This document shows, in pieces, positions 46,613 to 55,532 of a DNA stretch of 64,000 nucleotides. The stretch is from Mesobacillus maritimus (GTDB lineage: Bacteria > Bacillota > Bacilli > Bacillales > Cytobacillaceae). Where the stretch lies: assembly GCF_023715205.1 (NCBI RefSeq), contig NZ_JAMBNR010000003.1:1-64000 (forward strand), in the 5' to 3' direction. Both the position numbers and the translations under genes were made by a program. Below the pieces are notes generated by a model that ran no database searches, had not been told where the DNA came from, and saw only the letters and a program-made list of their open reading frames with translations. Each line of letters begins with the position of its first letter. Position 1 is the first letter of the stretch.

Positions 46613-48994
46613 TTAATTACGAAGGGGCTTTCCTTTTACAAGCATATGTTGCATGCGTTGCTGTGTTTTCGGTTGAGCCACTAATTTTAGGAACGCTTCT
46701 CTTTCAAGATTTAATAGGTACTCTTCATCTACTTCTGTACCATATGGAACTTTACCACCTGATAAGACATAGGCAACTTGCTTAGCGATTTCAACGTCGT
46801 GTTCGGAAATAAAACCTGACAAACGCATTTGTTCTGCTCCAAGCAATAATGTTGCATATCCTGGTTCTCCAACAACTGGTACTTTCTTTCGAGCTGGTGC
46901 TGAATAACCACTGTTATATAGATGAAGAACTGCTTGCTTGGCATCATATAGTAAGTGGTCACCGTTTACACTAACTCCATCAGTTTTCCCCAAGAAGTTA
47001 TTGTCACGTGCTTCTTCTCCAGAAGTAGAGGTTTTCGCCATCGCAATGTTTTCAAATACTTTATTCACCACTTGTTGCAAATCAAACTGTACTCCATTCG
47101 GGAGTCCTTCAAGATGCTTGATGTACAATTCTTTGTTTCCACCACCACCAGGTAGCAGACCAACACCTACTTCGACAAGTCCCATATACGTTTCCATTGA
47201 AGCCTGGATATGTGCCGCTGGGAGACAAACCTCCGCTCCTCCACCAAGTGTCATGCCATGAGGAGCCGCCACAACTGGTTTTGGACTATATTTAATATTC
47301 ATCATTGCTTGTTGGAATTGACGTACTGTCATATCCAATTCAAAATAATTATCATCTTGGGCCTCCATTAACATCATTGCTAAGTTGGCACCAACACAGA
47401 AGTTCTTGCCTTGATTTCCTATCACAAGCCCTTTATAGTTTTTCGCTACTTCTTCAACGGAGTAATTGATCATTTGTATAACATCAAGACCAATTGAATT
47501 GTTTGGTGAATGGAATTCAAGCAGCGCTACTCCATCACCAATATCGATTAAGCTTGCGCCAGCGTTCTTTTTGATGACACCTTTTTCCGCTTTCACTTGC
47601 TTTAAGTTAATAATCTTTGGATTCACTTCGATCGCACGATATTCACCTTGGTGATAGAAGGACTTCACTCCATTATCATTTTTATAGAAAGAAGTGTGAC
47701 CGTTTGCTACCATTTCTTTCACCCACGCTGGTACGACAGTGCCCTCAGACTCCATCTTTTGCACGGACTGTTCAAGCCCAATTGCATCCCATGACTCAAA
47801 CGGTCCCATTTCCCAGCCGAATCCCCATTTCATCGCATTATCAATTGAAACGATATCATCGGCAATGGTTCCTAATAATTCAGCAGAATAGATAAAGACT
47901 GGGCTGAATACATTCCATAATAGCTGCCCGGCACGGTCTTCCGCATATACAAGCGCTTTCATTTTGTTGGCTGTGCCTTTTTGCTGCTTACTTGCTTCAA
48001 CAGCTGGAGTTTTCAATTTTTTACGTGGACCATATTCCAGTGTATTTGGATCAAGTTCAACAATCTCTTTGCCTTCCTTTTTAAAGAAACCTTGACCTGA
48101 TTTGCTACCAAGCCAACCGCGTTCAATCATTTCTTTTATAAAACTTGGGACTTCGAATACCTCTTTCTCAGCTCCATCAACTTGTTCGTAAACATTATTG
48201 GCAACATGATAGAACGTATCTAAACCTACAACATCTAATGTGCGGAACGTTGCGCTTTTAGCACGACCAATGAGAGGGCCTGTAACCGAATCAACTTCAC
48301 CAACACTGTATCCGCCTTTCATCATTTCACGAACCGTCACAAGCAATCCGTATGTTCCAATTCGGTTTCCAATGAAGTTCGGTGTATCTTTTGCTTCAAC
48401 AACTCCCTTACCAAGGCGGTCTTCTCCAAACGTCTTCATAAAAGAAAGGACTTCTGGGTCTGTATCCTTAGTAGGAATAATTTCTAGTAATTTCAAGTAA
48501 CGAGGTGGGTTGAAAAAGTGAGTTCCCAGGAAATGTCTGCGGAAATCTTCAGACCTACCTTCAGACATCGCTTCAACCGAGATACCTGACGTATTTGAAC
48601 TAACAATGCTACCTGGTTTTCTATATTGATCAACTTGTGTAAATACTTTTTTCTTAATGTCAAGATTCTCGACAACAACTTCAATAATCCAATCAACTTC
48701 ATTCAGTCTCTGCATATCATCTTCAAAGTTACCAGCTTCGATTAGGGCTAAATTTTTTCTAGATGCGAGTGGAGCTGGCTTTTGTTTCAAAAGTTTTTTA
48801 ATCGCTCCCTCACTAATGCGATTTCGGACTTGTTTATCCTCTAGTGTTAATCCTTTTACTTTTTCTGCCTCAGTTAATTCACGAGGCACAATATCAAGCA
48901 AAATAGTTGGAATTCCGATATTAGCCAAGTGTGCTGCAATCCCAGACCCCATTACTCCTGAGCCTAAAACAGCTGCTTTTTGGATTTGTCGCAT
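46613..48994 (-). CDS. fadN: 3-hydroxyacyl-CoA dehydrogenase/enoyl-CoA hydratase
   Basis: The bifunctional 793-residue enzyme has the NAD motif VLGSGVMGSGIAAHLANIG near 9-27, dehydrogenase domains to about 420 (His-containing FLGTHFFNPPRYLKLLEIIP near 155-174) and a crotonase domain at about 475-690 with HGMTLGGGAEVCLPA near 577-591 and GLVEVGVGLLPGGGG. The domain order is the reverse of E. coli FadB. ATG at 48994 follows GGGGGAG. First gene of the FadR-controlled operon. Confidence 0.95.
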   Translation of the reverse strand: MRQIQKAAVLGSGVMGSGIAAHLANIGIPTILLDIVPRELTEAEKVKGLTLEDKQVRNRISEGAIKKLLKQKPAPLASRKNLALIEAGNFEDDMQRLNEVDWIIEVVVENLDIKKKVFTQVDQYRKPGSIVSSNTSGISVEAMSEGRSEDFRRHFLGTHFFNPPRYLKLLEIIPTKDTDPEVLSFMKTFGEDRLGKGVVEAKDTPNFIGNRIGTYGLLVTVREMMKGGYSVGEVDSVTGPLIGRAKSATFRTLDVVGLDTFYHVANNVYEQVDGAEKEVFEVPSFIKEMIERGWLGSKSGQGFFKKEGKEIVELDPNTLEYGPRKKLKTPAVEASKQQKGTANKMKALVYAEDRAGQLLWNVFSPVFIYSAELLGTIADDIVSIDNAMKWGFGWEMGPFESWDAIGLEQSVQKMESEGTVVPAWVKEMVANGHTSFYKNDNGVKSFYHQGEYRAIEVNPKIINLKQVKAEKGVIKKNAGASLIDIGDGVALLEFHSPNNSIGLDVIQMINYSVEEVAKNYKGLVIGNQGKNFCVGANLAMMLMEAQDDNYFELDMTVRQFQQAMMNIKYSPKPVVAAPHGMTLGGGAEVCLPAAHIQASMETYMGLVEVGVGLLPGGGGNKELYIKHLEGLPNGVQFDLQQVVNKVFENIAMAKTSTSGEEARDNNFLGKTDGVSVNGDHLLYDAKQAVLHLYNSGYSAPARKKVPVVGEPGYATLLLGAEQMRLSGFISEHDVEIAKQVAYVLSGGKVPYGTEVDEEYLLNLEREAFLKLVAQPKTQQRMQHMLVKGKPLRN

Positions 48995-49022
48995 CAAATC
49001 TGTCTCCCCCTTTTACATGGTT

Positions 49023-49040
49023 TGAATGAATACTCATTCA
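49023..49040. promoter_or_regulatory. FadR operator of fadN-A-E
   Basis: TGAATGAATACTCATTCA fits the Bacillus FadR consensus TGAATGAnTAnTCATTCA at every position. It lies about 30 bp before the fadN start and some 40 bp downstream of the predicted start point, so repression would work as a roadblock. A degenerate copy TGAATGAG lies at 49065-49072. FadR itself is not in the window. Confidence 0.92.
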
Positions 49041-49085
49041 TTTTTGTTCCAAAAAAAAATGACCTGAATGAGTTCTGCTACTAAT

Positions 49086-49114
49086 ACTATAAAATATTAA
49101 AAAAATTTACGCAA
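49086..49114 (-). promoter_or_regulatory. Predicted promoter of fadN-A-E
   Basis: On the minus strand: TTGCGT, 17-bp spacer, TATAGT, giving a start near 49079 and a leader of about 85 bases containing the FadR site. Confidence 0.6.
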
Positions 49115-49219
49115 TAAGTACATCACTAAAAAAGGAAAATTTTTTGATTTTTATTTCAAAATTATAATTTTTACTTGAATTTCATCACAATGGATATGCT
49201 AATTAACGGGGGTGAAACA

Positions 49220-49351
49220 ATGGCTCGTTTAAAAAAGGATCCGTCAAAACGTGGTGTTAGCGCGGCAAGCGTCAAAGGAAATGCAGGTCCTACTGTTGAA
49301 AATGACGGTGGCGGTAAAGTAAATAGTCAAAACAACCAGTATAAAAAGTAA
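49220..49351 (+). CDS. yuzL: YuzL family small protein (43 aa)
   Basis: The 43-residue, Lys/Asn/Gly-rich protein reads MARLKKDPSKRGVSAASVKG, then NAGPTVENDGGGKVNSQNNQ and YKK. It matches the YuzL family by sequence as I recall it; the composition resembles small spore proteins. GGGGGTGAAACA precedes the ATG and a terminator follows. Divergent from fadN. Confidence 0.85.
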   Translation: MARLKKDPSKRGVSAASVKGNAGPTVENDGGGKVNSQNNQYKK

Positions 49352-49376
49352 GTATAATTAGTTGAGTAGCATAATA

Positions 49377-49415
49377 AATAAACAGGTGGATATGTATCCA
49401 CCCTGTTTATTTATT
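49377..49415. terminator. Shared terminator of yuzL and fadM
   Basis: A long stem (AATAAACAGG-TGGATA against TATCCA-CCCTGTTTATT, one bulged C) has a 2-base loop and a T run on the plus strand. The fadM stop codon (49411-49413) lies in the right arm. Confidence 0.8.
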
Positions 49416-50328
49416 TTTTTATAAGCCCTTTTATCACAAACCACACATTCGCAGGTCGTTCCGCCAAGCGTCTCATAAAATAACCATACCAATCTGTGCC
49501 ATAAGGGAGATAAACGCGCATCAAGTAGCCTTTATCCGCTAATTCTTGTTGCCGCTCAGGACGAATTCCATAAAGCATTTGAAATTCAAATTGGCTCAAA
49601 GGAATGTTTTTTTCTTTCACAAACTTTATCGTTTCCTCGATCATGCGGTCATCATGACTCGCAACAGCGGTATAGTTCCCATTCAACATGTGCATTTTTA
49701 TTAGTTTTATTAGATTTTCATCCACATCCTTTTTAACAGGAAATGCGACCTCTGGAGATTCCTTATAAGCGCCTTTTACTAAGCGGAGATGTGGCTTTAA
49801 CTTTTTCAAATCTTGGATATCTTGTTGTGCCCGGTAGAGATATGCTTGGATAACTGTGCCTAGGTAATCGTACTGTTGACGCAATTCTTTAAATATATCA
49901 ATCGTCATCTGGCAGCGGGAGTAGTCTTCCATATCGATTGTCACAAATACCTGACATTCTTCTGCTTTTGAAAGAATTTTTTTCATATTTTCCAATGCGA
50001 GTTCTCTCGATAAGTCGAGTCCCATTGAAGTCAATTTAACACTTAACTGTGCATCTAGTTTTTCCTTTCTAATGACTTCAATCATCTTTATGCATTGGTT
50101 CACTCTCTCGACTGTATCCGCTTTGTTATCAATAAATTCTCCCAAATAATCAACAGTTACTGCCAGCCCCTTCTCGTTTAGAGCCTTAATTGCTTCAACA
50201 GCTTCCTCCAAACTGCTTCCCGCAACAAAACGAGCAGCACCCAGTCGCAACCCGTACTTCTTCGCCAGCCTTGTCATCATCCGATTTTGGGACAGATAAA
50301 GAAAAAAATTTCTTAACCATTTTTCCAT
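49411..50328 (-). CDS. fadM: Proline dehydrogenase (FadM/PutB type)
   Basis: The 305-residue flavoenzyme of the PutA N-terminal barrel type contains KLTSMGLDLSRELALENM near 100-117, VFVTIDMEDYSRCQMTIDIF near 129-148 and LRLVKGAYKESPEVAFP near 183-199. The C-terminus has FQMLYGIRPERQQELADKGY, then YLPYGTDWYGYFMRRLAERP, which is the proline-binding end. It oxidises proline to pyrroline-5-carboxylate. A CcpA-like site lies 32 bp upstream. Confidence 0.92.
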   Translation of the reverse strand: MEKWLRNFFLYLSQNRMMTRLAKKYGLRLGAARFVAGSSLEEAVEAIKALNEKGLAVTVDYLGEFIDNKADTVERVNQCIKMIEVIRKEKLDAQLSVKLTSMGLDLSRELALENMKKILSKAEECQVFVTIDMEDYSRCQMTIDIFKELRQQYDYLGTVIQAYLYRAQQDIQDLKKLKPHLRLVKGAYKESPEVAFPVKKDVDENLIKLIKMHMLNGNYTAVASHDDRMIEETIKFVKEKNIPLSQFEFQMLYGIRPERQQELADKGYLMRVYLPYGTDWYGYFMRRLAERPANVWFVIKGLIKK

Positions 50329-50359
50329 TTTTCCACACTCCCCCTAGCTAGAATGACTT

Positions 50360-50373
50360 TTAAAGCGCTTTCA
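50360..50373. promoter_or_regulatory. cre-like CcpA site upstream of fadM
   Basis: TTAAAGCGCTTTCA (TGAAAGCGCTTTAA on the gene strand) differs from the cre consensus TGWAARCGYTWNCW at one position and is palindromic in its core. It fits catabolite repression of proline use. Confidence 0.6.
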
Positions 50374-50760
50374 CCCTAAGAATAAAAGAAACGACCTCCC
50401 TTGTTTTCAAGTGGCAATCAAAGGCCTTGTATTGAATGAACTAAATTTTTACCGTTTCTATATAAGTATAAAAACAGCTTGTTTACTGTTCTTTTTTTAT
50501 AAATGCTCTTTTCTTATATAATGTTGTTTTTTGAGATAAAAAGAAAAGAATTAGCTATATCTTCACTGCAAATGACTTTAGACTATGAAAAAAGAGCGGC
50601 AAACTAAGTATGAAGGCACAATAGTTTATTCAAGGTAAAAAATCGGCCTATAGATTTTAACAACACGGCACGGAAACAGCCGCGTAATGCTTGCGGATCC
50701 GCTCAATGGACTAGAGCTGGATTTTCTCGGTTACCGCTTAATTCTTTTAATATTGGCTCG

Positions 50761-51205
50761 GGCATCGAGACGACCGCTCGCTTACCGGTAACCTCTTTTT
50801 TTCACCCCGGCGGGCACCGAGACGGCTTCTCACTTACCGTTCACTCCTTTTTTTCACTCCGGCGGGCACCGAGACGGCTTCTCGCTTACCGGTCACTCCT
50901 TCTTTTCACCCCGGCGGGCATCGAGACGACCGCTCGCTTACCGGTAACCTCTTTTTTTCACCCCGGCGGGCACCGAGACGGCTTCTCACTTACCGTTCAC
51001 TCCTTTTTTTCACCCCGGCAGGCACCGAGACGGCTTCTCGCTTACCGGTCACTCCTTTTTTTCACCCCGGCGGGCACCGAGATGGCTTCTCGCTTACCGG
51101 TCACTCCTTTTTTCACCCCGCCGGGCACCGAGACGACCGCTCGATTACCGGTATCCTCTTTTTTTCACCCACATGGGTACCGAGACGGCCCCTCGTTTAC
51201 ACTGC
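50761..51205. repeat. 52-bp tandem repeat with higher-order A-B-C structure
   Basis: Copies start at 50761, 50813, 50865, 50917, 50969, 51021, 51073, 51124 and a partial at 51176, period 52 bp (one copy 51). Each has GGCAyCGAGACG, CTTACCG, a T run and CACCCCGGCG. Copies 1 and 4 are identical (type A, GACGACCGCTCGC). Copies 2 and 5 share CTCACTTACCGTTCACTCC (B). Copies 3, 6 and 7 share CTCGCTTACCGGTCACTCC (C); 8 is A-like. The interval 50374-50760 contains a degenerate half copy near 50725 and otherwise nothing identifiable. Confidence 0.95.
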
Positions 51206-51241
51206 ATCAGGATCTTCAACCAATGAAAATATAAATAAAAA

Positions 51242-51264
51242 AACCACCCGCGTAGTGGATGGTT
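51242..51264 (-). terminator. Terminator of the ABC-ATPase/fhuF/yusU operon
   Basis: The stem AACCACC/GGATGGTT has one mismatch; on the minus strand it runs into seven T. It lies 8 bp after the stop of the DUF2573 gene. Confidence 0.7.
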
Positions 51265-51271
51265 CAATGTT

Positions 51272-51517
51272 CTATTCCTTTTTTCGGTTTTGTTCATTCA
51301 GTTCTTTTATTTCTTTAATGACTTGCATGATATTCTCTTTCGCATCAGGATAGGTCTTATTCCAATGTTGCGCAAGAGGTGGCATTGTTTTTGCAATGTG
51401 ATTATAAATGATCCATGCCTTTACTTTTTCTTTGTATTCATTTGATGAATGGCCAACTAATAACTCTGCATACTTCTCTAGCAATCCATCAAGCTGTTCT
51501 GTTAACTTTTCATTCAA
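51272..51517 (-). CDS. yusU: DUF2573 family protein (YusU-like)
   Basis: The 81-residue, helical, charged protein contains LDGLLEKYAELLVGHSSNEY and KVKAWIIYNHIAKTMPPLAQ. This is DUF2573, found beside siderophore ATPases such as YusV. Function unknown. The TTG start (51517) overlaps the FhuF-like stop by 2 bases in TTGA, behind AGAGGAATAAAA. Tight coupling suggests a role in iron uptake. Confidence 0.82.
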   Translation of the reverse strand: MNEKLTEQLDGLLEKYAELLVGHSSNEYKEKVKAWIIYNHIAKTMPPLAQHWNKTYPDAKENIMQVIKEIKELNEQNRKKE

Positions 51518-52287
51518 TTTTTATTCCTCTTCCCTGTACTAAATTTCTTGCAATATAATGGGCACGTCTTACAATAGGTCCTTTTTGCTCCTAGCCGGTA
51601 AGTAAAACAACAAGTCTTACGAATTCGAATCGACTCATTTAATTCCTCCAGAAACACTGGTTCATCCGTATAGAGCTGAAGGGGATTTCGTTTATAAGTT
51701 CCAAACAGTTCACCGGGCGCCTGCTCAACAATATACTGATAATCTTGTTTCCCTAAAGTTTGTTGAGGGTCAAGGACCTTTTCATATAGCCAAAATAGAT
51801 ATACAGCAATATTTTCCCATAGGATAAACCTTGATATTTTTGATTCTTGTGCAAGAGACTCCAATATAGGCGAAAGAATCTCCTTAAATAAATGCTCTAG
51901 AGCCTGGTCTCTCCATTTTACTCTATCTCCATTTGGACAACTTTCTGCCAGCAAATGATTAAAATAGTATTCTGGAAGCCAATTGCCTTCCCGCTTTGAG
52001 CTTTGTAGGTAAAGAGAATCTAAATTAAAGTGGAGCCGTTTATTCCACGAAGACAGAGCATAGAGGTAAATAACCGCAACAAATGCAAATCGTTTCATAA
52101 AAACAGACGCTGCAACATTCAGATCCGGTGCCTGAATTTCAGCCTGTACATCCTCAAGAAAGGTCTTCATATTGTCACTATGTATAAGAGTACCAATAGA
52201 GACAGATGTGCTTTCCTGATCTAACACATCAACATACCTAAACCGCGATAGCTCGACTGATTCTTGTTCCGTTAATGGATCATACAT
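51514..52287 (-). CDS. FhuF-like siderophore-iron reductase
   Basis: The 257-residue protein has the C-terminal FhuF [2Fe-2S] motif CC-x10-C-x2-C (TCCFTYRLGAKRTYCKTCPL near 224-243). The rest is helical with SVFMKRFAFVAVIYLYALSS near 61-80. FhuF-type enzymes reduce ferric siderophores in the cytosol to release iron. It overlaps the ATPase gene by 8 bases, so it is part of the uptake operon. No IucA/IucC catalytic motifs are present. Confidence 0.85.
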   Translation of the reverse strand: MYDPLTEQESVELSRFRYVDVLDQESTSVSIGTLIHSDNMKTFLEDVQAEIQAPDLNVAASVFMKRFAFVAVIYLYALSSWNKRLHFNLDSLYLQSSKREGNWLPEYYFNHLLAESCPNGDRVKWRDQALEHLFKEILSPILESLAQESKISRFILWENIAVYLFWLYEKVLDPQQTLGKQDYQYIVEQAPGELFGTYKRNPLQLYTDEPVFLEELNESIRIRKTCCFTYRLGAKRTYCKTCPLYCKKFSTGKRNKN

Positions 52288-53101
52288 TAGTCACTTCACC
52301 TTTCCGCCTAAGAACTCGTCCCTTTCCGTACGGAATGCACAGAGGCGTTCCAAACAACGGGTCAATAGTGACGTCACATTTCAAGTCAAAAACAGCTCGA
52401 ACGAGATCTTGATCGATAATTCTTTCTGGTGCACCTTGATCAAAAATTCGTTGGTCTTTAATCGCGACAATATTATGGGCATAACGACAAGCAAGATTTA
52501 AGTCATGCAGAACCATTAAAATGGTTCTCCCTTCTTTTTCATTCAAGTCAAATAAAAGGTCAAGTATTTCAATTTGATGTGTCATATCAAGGTATGTAGT
52601 TGGTTCATCTAATAAAATAATATCTGTATCCTGTGCAAGTGTCATCGCGATCCATGCTCTCTGCCGTTGTCCTCCCGATAGAGAATCGACAGGACGATCT
52701 TTTAATTCTTCTATTCCAGTAGCCCTTAATGCATCTGTTACTTTTTTTTCGTCTTCCTCCGACCATTGTTTTAGCCAATTTTGATAAGGGTATCGGCCCT
52801 GTTTTACAAGCTGAAGAACAGTCAAACCTTCCGGTGCTAATGGTGATTGAGGTAGGATTGCCAGTCGCTGTGCTACATCTTTTGTAGAAAGTTTTGAAAT
52901 CGCTTTGCCTTCAAGCAGAACAGAGCCGGAATGGGGTTTTAATAACCTTGCAATGGAGCGAAGCAAGGTGGACTTCCCACAACCATTTCCGCCGATAAAA
53001 ACGGTAATTTCTCCTTTAGGAATAACCAAATCCAACTCATTGATAATAATTGTATTCCCATAAGAAAGTGTTAACTTTTCTGTTTTAATTGATGATTTCA
53101 T
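52280..53101 (-). CDS. yusV: Ferric siderophore ABC transporter ATPase (FhuC/YusV-like)
   Basis: The 273-residue ATPase has Walker A VFIGGNGCGKSTLLRSI near 33-49, signature VDSLSGGQRQRAWIAM near 138-153, Walker B DIILLDEPTTYLDMTHQIEI and switch VLHDLNLACRYAH. It would energise the two FecCD permeases nearby. B. subtilis YusV serves several siderophore permeases, and here it is split from them by 211 bp. Confidence 0.9.
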   Translation of the reverse strand: MKSSIKTEKLTLSYGNTIIINELDLVIPKGEITVFIGGNGCGKSTLLRSIARLLKPHSGSVLLEGKAISKLSTKDVAQRLAILPQSPLAPEGLTVLQLVKQGRYPYQNWLKQWSEEDEKKVTDALRATGIEELKDRPVDSLSGGQRQRAWIAMTLAQDTDIILLDEPTTYLDMTHQIEILDLLFDLNEKEGRTILMVLHDLNLACRYAHNIVAIKDQRIFDQGAPERIIDQDLVRAVFDLKCDVTIDPLFGTPLCIPYGKGRVLRRKGEVTNV

Positions 53102-53312
53102 CCCTTTCCCCTCGCTTCAATTTTTGTGAATTCTTCTCTTAATCTTTGTTGCTTTTTATGATGAAAACGAAGTGTTTTGACTACCTTGCCCTTAGAACAG
53201 CCTTACAACAATAAAAGTCCATACGTTCCCTTTAAGTCAATTAATAGCGTTCCTCACGTTTAAAAGTGATATAAGGTTTTAAAAATAATCTTTTCTAAGG
53301 CAGATTTATGAA

Positions 53313-54368
53313 TTAATGATTTCTTGTTTTAAATAACAAGTAAATAAAATATGGTGCCCCAATTGCGGCTGTAAACACACCAGCTGGAATTTCGAGTGGT
53401 GAGAAAAAAGTCCGTCCGATTAAATCGGCGATCATCACCAGAATCCCGCCAATGAGCGCTGAGACTGGTAACAAAGCACCAAAAGCAGAACCAACAAGCC
53501 TCCTTGCCATATGAGGAGCCATTAAACCTACAAACCCTATCCCTCCTGCAAACGCAACGGAACTTCCAATTAAAGCAGTACTTATCATCAGCAGAATGAA
53601 TCTTTGCCTCTGTACATGACCACCGACCCCAGTAGCGATTTCGTCCCCTAGTTCTTGAACATTCACCGTCCTTGACATAGCAAAAGCCAATGCGACAAAA
53701 ATGAGAATAACAGGGACAAGAATCCGAACTTCATTCCATGTTGAACCATGAACGGTACCTGTAATCCATATATTGGCTTGACTAGCACGAAAGATTGGAC
53801 CAAGAATTAAAAACAAGGTTGTTAAGGCCTGCATCAACGTCGAGATTCCGATCCCAATTAAAACTAACCGAATCGGCGAGACACCATTTTTCCATGCGAG
53901 CACATAAACAATGAATGCCACAACGGCTGCTCCAATGAAAGCTGCAACGGGCATCCACTGTATGCTGACTGTTAGTGCATTATTTTTATCACTAAAAATG
54001 GCTAGGAAACTAACAACGGCTACAGCTGCTCCTCCAGTAATCCCTAAAATATCTGGTGAAGCTAGTGGATTCCGGATCATTCCTTGTAGCAAACCACCAG
54101 CAACCGCAAGACCAATTCCTACCATTAATGCGACAATGATACGTGGCATTCGAAACGATTGGACCACTAAACGCTCCATATCTGAACCACCACCAAAAAA
54201 GACTTGAAGAACCGTTAGTGGACCTATTTTCATTTCTCCTAACCCTGCACTCAGAATGAAAGTAACTGCTGTGATGATGAGCAGCACCAAGCTAACTCTG
54301 GTTGCCTTTTTATCAATTAAAAACGATACTTGTCCATTTAGTGCCCTAAAGCTACGATATTTCCTCAT
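53313..54368 (-). CDS. Ferric siderophore ABC permease, FecCD family (second)
   Basis: This 351-residue, roughly ten-helix BtuC-type permease contains LAVAGGLLQGMIRNPLASPD, then ILGITGGA, near 90-117, the family signature, and GGIGFVGLMAPHMARRLVGS near 268-287 for ATPase contact. Its ATG directly abuts the TAG of the upstream permease. Substrate is set by the binding protein and cannot be named. Confidence 0.92.
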   Translation of the reverse strand: MRKYRSFRALNGQVSFLIDKKATRVSLVLLIITAVTFILSAGLGEMKIGPLTVLQVFFGGGSDMERLVVQSFRMPRIIVALMVGIGLAVAGGLLQGMIRNPLASPDILGITGGAAVAVVSFLAIFSDKNNALTVSIQWMPVAAFIGAAVVAFIVYVLAWKNGVSPIRLVLIGIGISTLMQALTTLFLILGPIFRASQANIWITGTVHGSTWNEVRILVPVILIFVALAFAMSRTVNVQELGDEIATGVGGHVQRQRFILLMISTALIGSSVAFAGGIGFVGLMAPHMARRLVGSAFGALLPVSALIGGILVMIADLIGRTFFSPLEIPAGVFTAAIGAPYFIYLLFKTRNH

Positions 54369-55370
54369 CTAGCGCCCGAACCCCCTTCTTGCGATATAAA
54401 CAAAAAACGGGGTTCCAATGATCGCTGTCATGACTCCAACCGGAACTTCTTGAGGAATGATGACATACCGAGCAGCAATATCCGCTCCTAAAAGCAACAT
54501 TCCCCCGAATAATCCTGCAAACGGGATTAGCCAGCGATGATCTGTTCCAACTACGGCTCTGGCAACATGTGGAACAACAATCCCGATAAAACCAATCGGA
54601 CCAGCTACTGCAACCGCTCCACCAGATAAGAGAATAATGATGACTCCGGCACCTAGCTTAACCAAACCTGTATGTAAACCGAGGCCCTTGGCCACATCTT
54701 CCCCCATTGATAGAACATTCATTTTTGTGGCAATAAGTAGTGAAGCAAGCCAACCAATTAAAAAGTATGGTAGAACACTCATTAAAATCTCAAGTTTTCT
54801 TCCTTGAACAGAACCAGCTAACCAGAAAAGGACTTGCTCTAAAGCCGCTTCATTGAGAACAAGCAATCCTTGAGTAAAAGAAGAAAACATTGCGGCAATC
54901 GCTGCTCCGGCAAGAGTCAGCTTCATCGGAGTTAATCCTTCCCTGCCAGCGGACCCAATCCCATATACACTAATAGCGGCAATCGCTGCTCCTAAAAAAG
55001 AAATCCAAGTATAAGACTGAAGACTCCCCACTGAGAACATCGTTACCGCAACTACAACAGCAAACCCAGCTCCAGCATTCACTCCAAAAATCCCAGGTGA
55101 AGCAAGAGGATTTTTCGTAAGCGTCTGCATTAAAACCCCTGCCATCGCCAAACTAGCACCAACAACCGCGGCAATTAAAGCTCGAGGGAGCCTTACGGAC
55201 TGAATGACGATATGTTCATTTGTTCCATTAAAGTCAGTAAAAGATTGATAAGCAATTTTCCAGCTTGTGTCTGTATATCCATAAACAATGCTTGCACATC
55301 CTAAGATTATAAGAAGCACCACAGATAGGAACAAGCCTGACCATCGCTGTTTTGAAGTTCTCAAAAGCAT
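54369..55370 (-). CDS. Ferric siderophore ABC permease, FecCD family (first)
   Basis: The 333-residue BtuC-type permease contains LAMAGVLMQTLTKNPLASPG and IFGVNAGAGFAV near 68-99, and GPIGFIGIVVPHVARAVVGT near 255-274. The frame is open to 55448, but GAAAGGGAAG precedes the ATG at 55370. It is controlled by the Fur box at 55455-55469, about 85 bp upstream. Confidence 0.92.
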   Translation of the reverse strand: MLLRTSKQRWSGLFLSVVLLIILGCASIVYGYTDTSWKIAYQSFTDFNGTNEHIVIQSVRLPRALIAAVVGASLAMAGVLMQTLTKNPLASPGIFGVNAGAGFAVVVAVTMFSVGSLQSYTWISFLGAAIAAISVYGIGSAGREGLTPMKLTLAGAAIAAMFSSFTQGLLVLNEAALEQVLFWLAGSVQGRKLEILMSVLPYFLIGWLASLLIATKMNVLSMGEDVAKGLGLHTGLVKLGAGVIIILLSGGAVAVAGPIGFIGIVVPHVARAVVGTDHRWLIPFAGLFGGMLLLGADIAARYVIIPQEVPVGVMTAIIGTPFFVYIARRGFGR

Positions 55371-55454
55371 GATGACTTCCCTTTCGAATAAAGTAAATTC
55401 CCTATTATAGACACTCTTTAGTCTATTGCAGCTGTTAAACAGTGTCAATGATTG

Positions 55455-55469
55455 TGAGAATCATTTTCA
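55455..55469. promoter_or_regulatory. Fur box of the permease operon
   Basis: TGAGAATCATTTTCA fits the 7-1-7 Fur consensus TGATAATnATTATCA with two mismatches, in the divergent region. Confidence 0.8.
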
Positions 55470-55532
55470 ATTAATACATTCAAACAATATTGACAATTGA
55501 CGTGATCTCTATTACCCTAAAAATACCCTAAT

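Noticed and set aside
50761-51205. Possible CRISPR array
   Set aside because: The repeats are directly tandem at 52 bp with no unique spacers between copies, and no cas genes are near.
51514-52287. Siderophore synthetase (IucA/IucC) gene
   Set aside because: The protein is too short and its C-terminus carries the FhuF CC-x10-C-x2-C motif instead.
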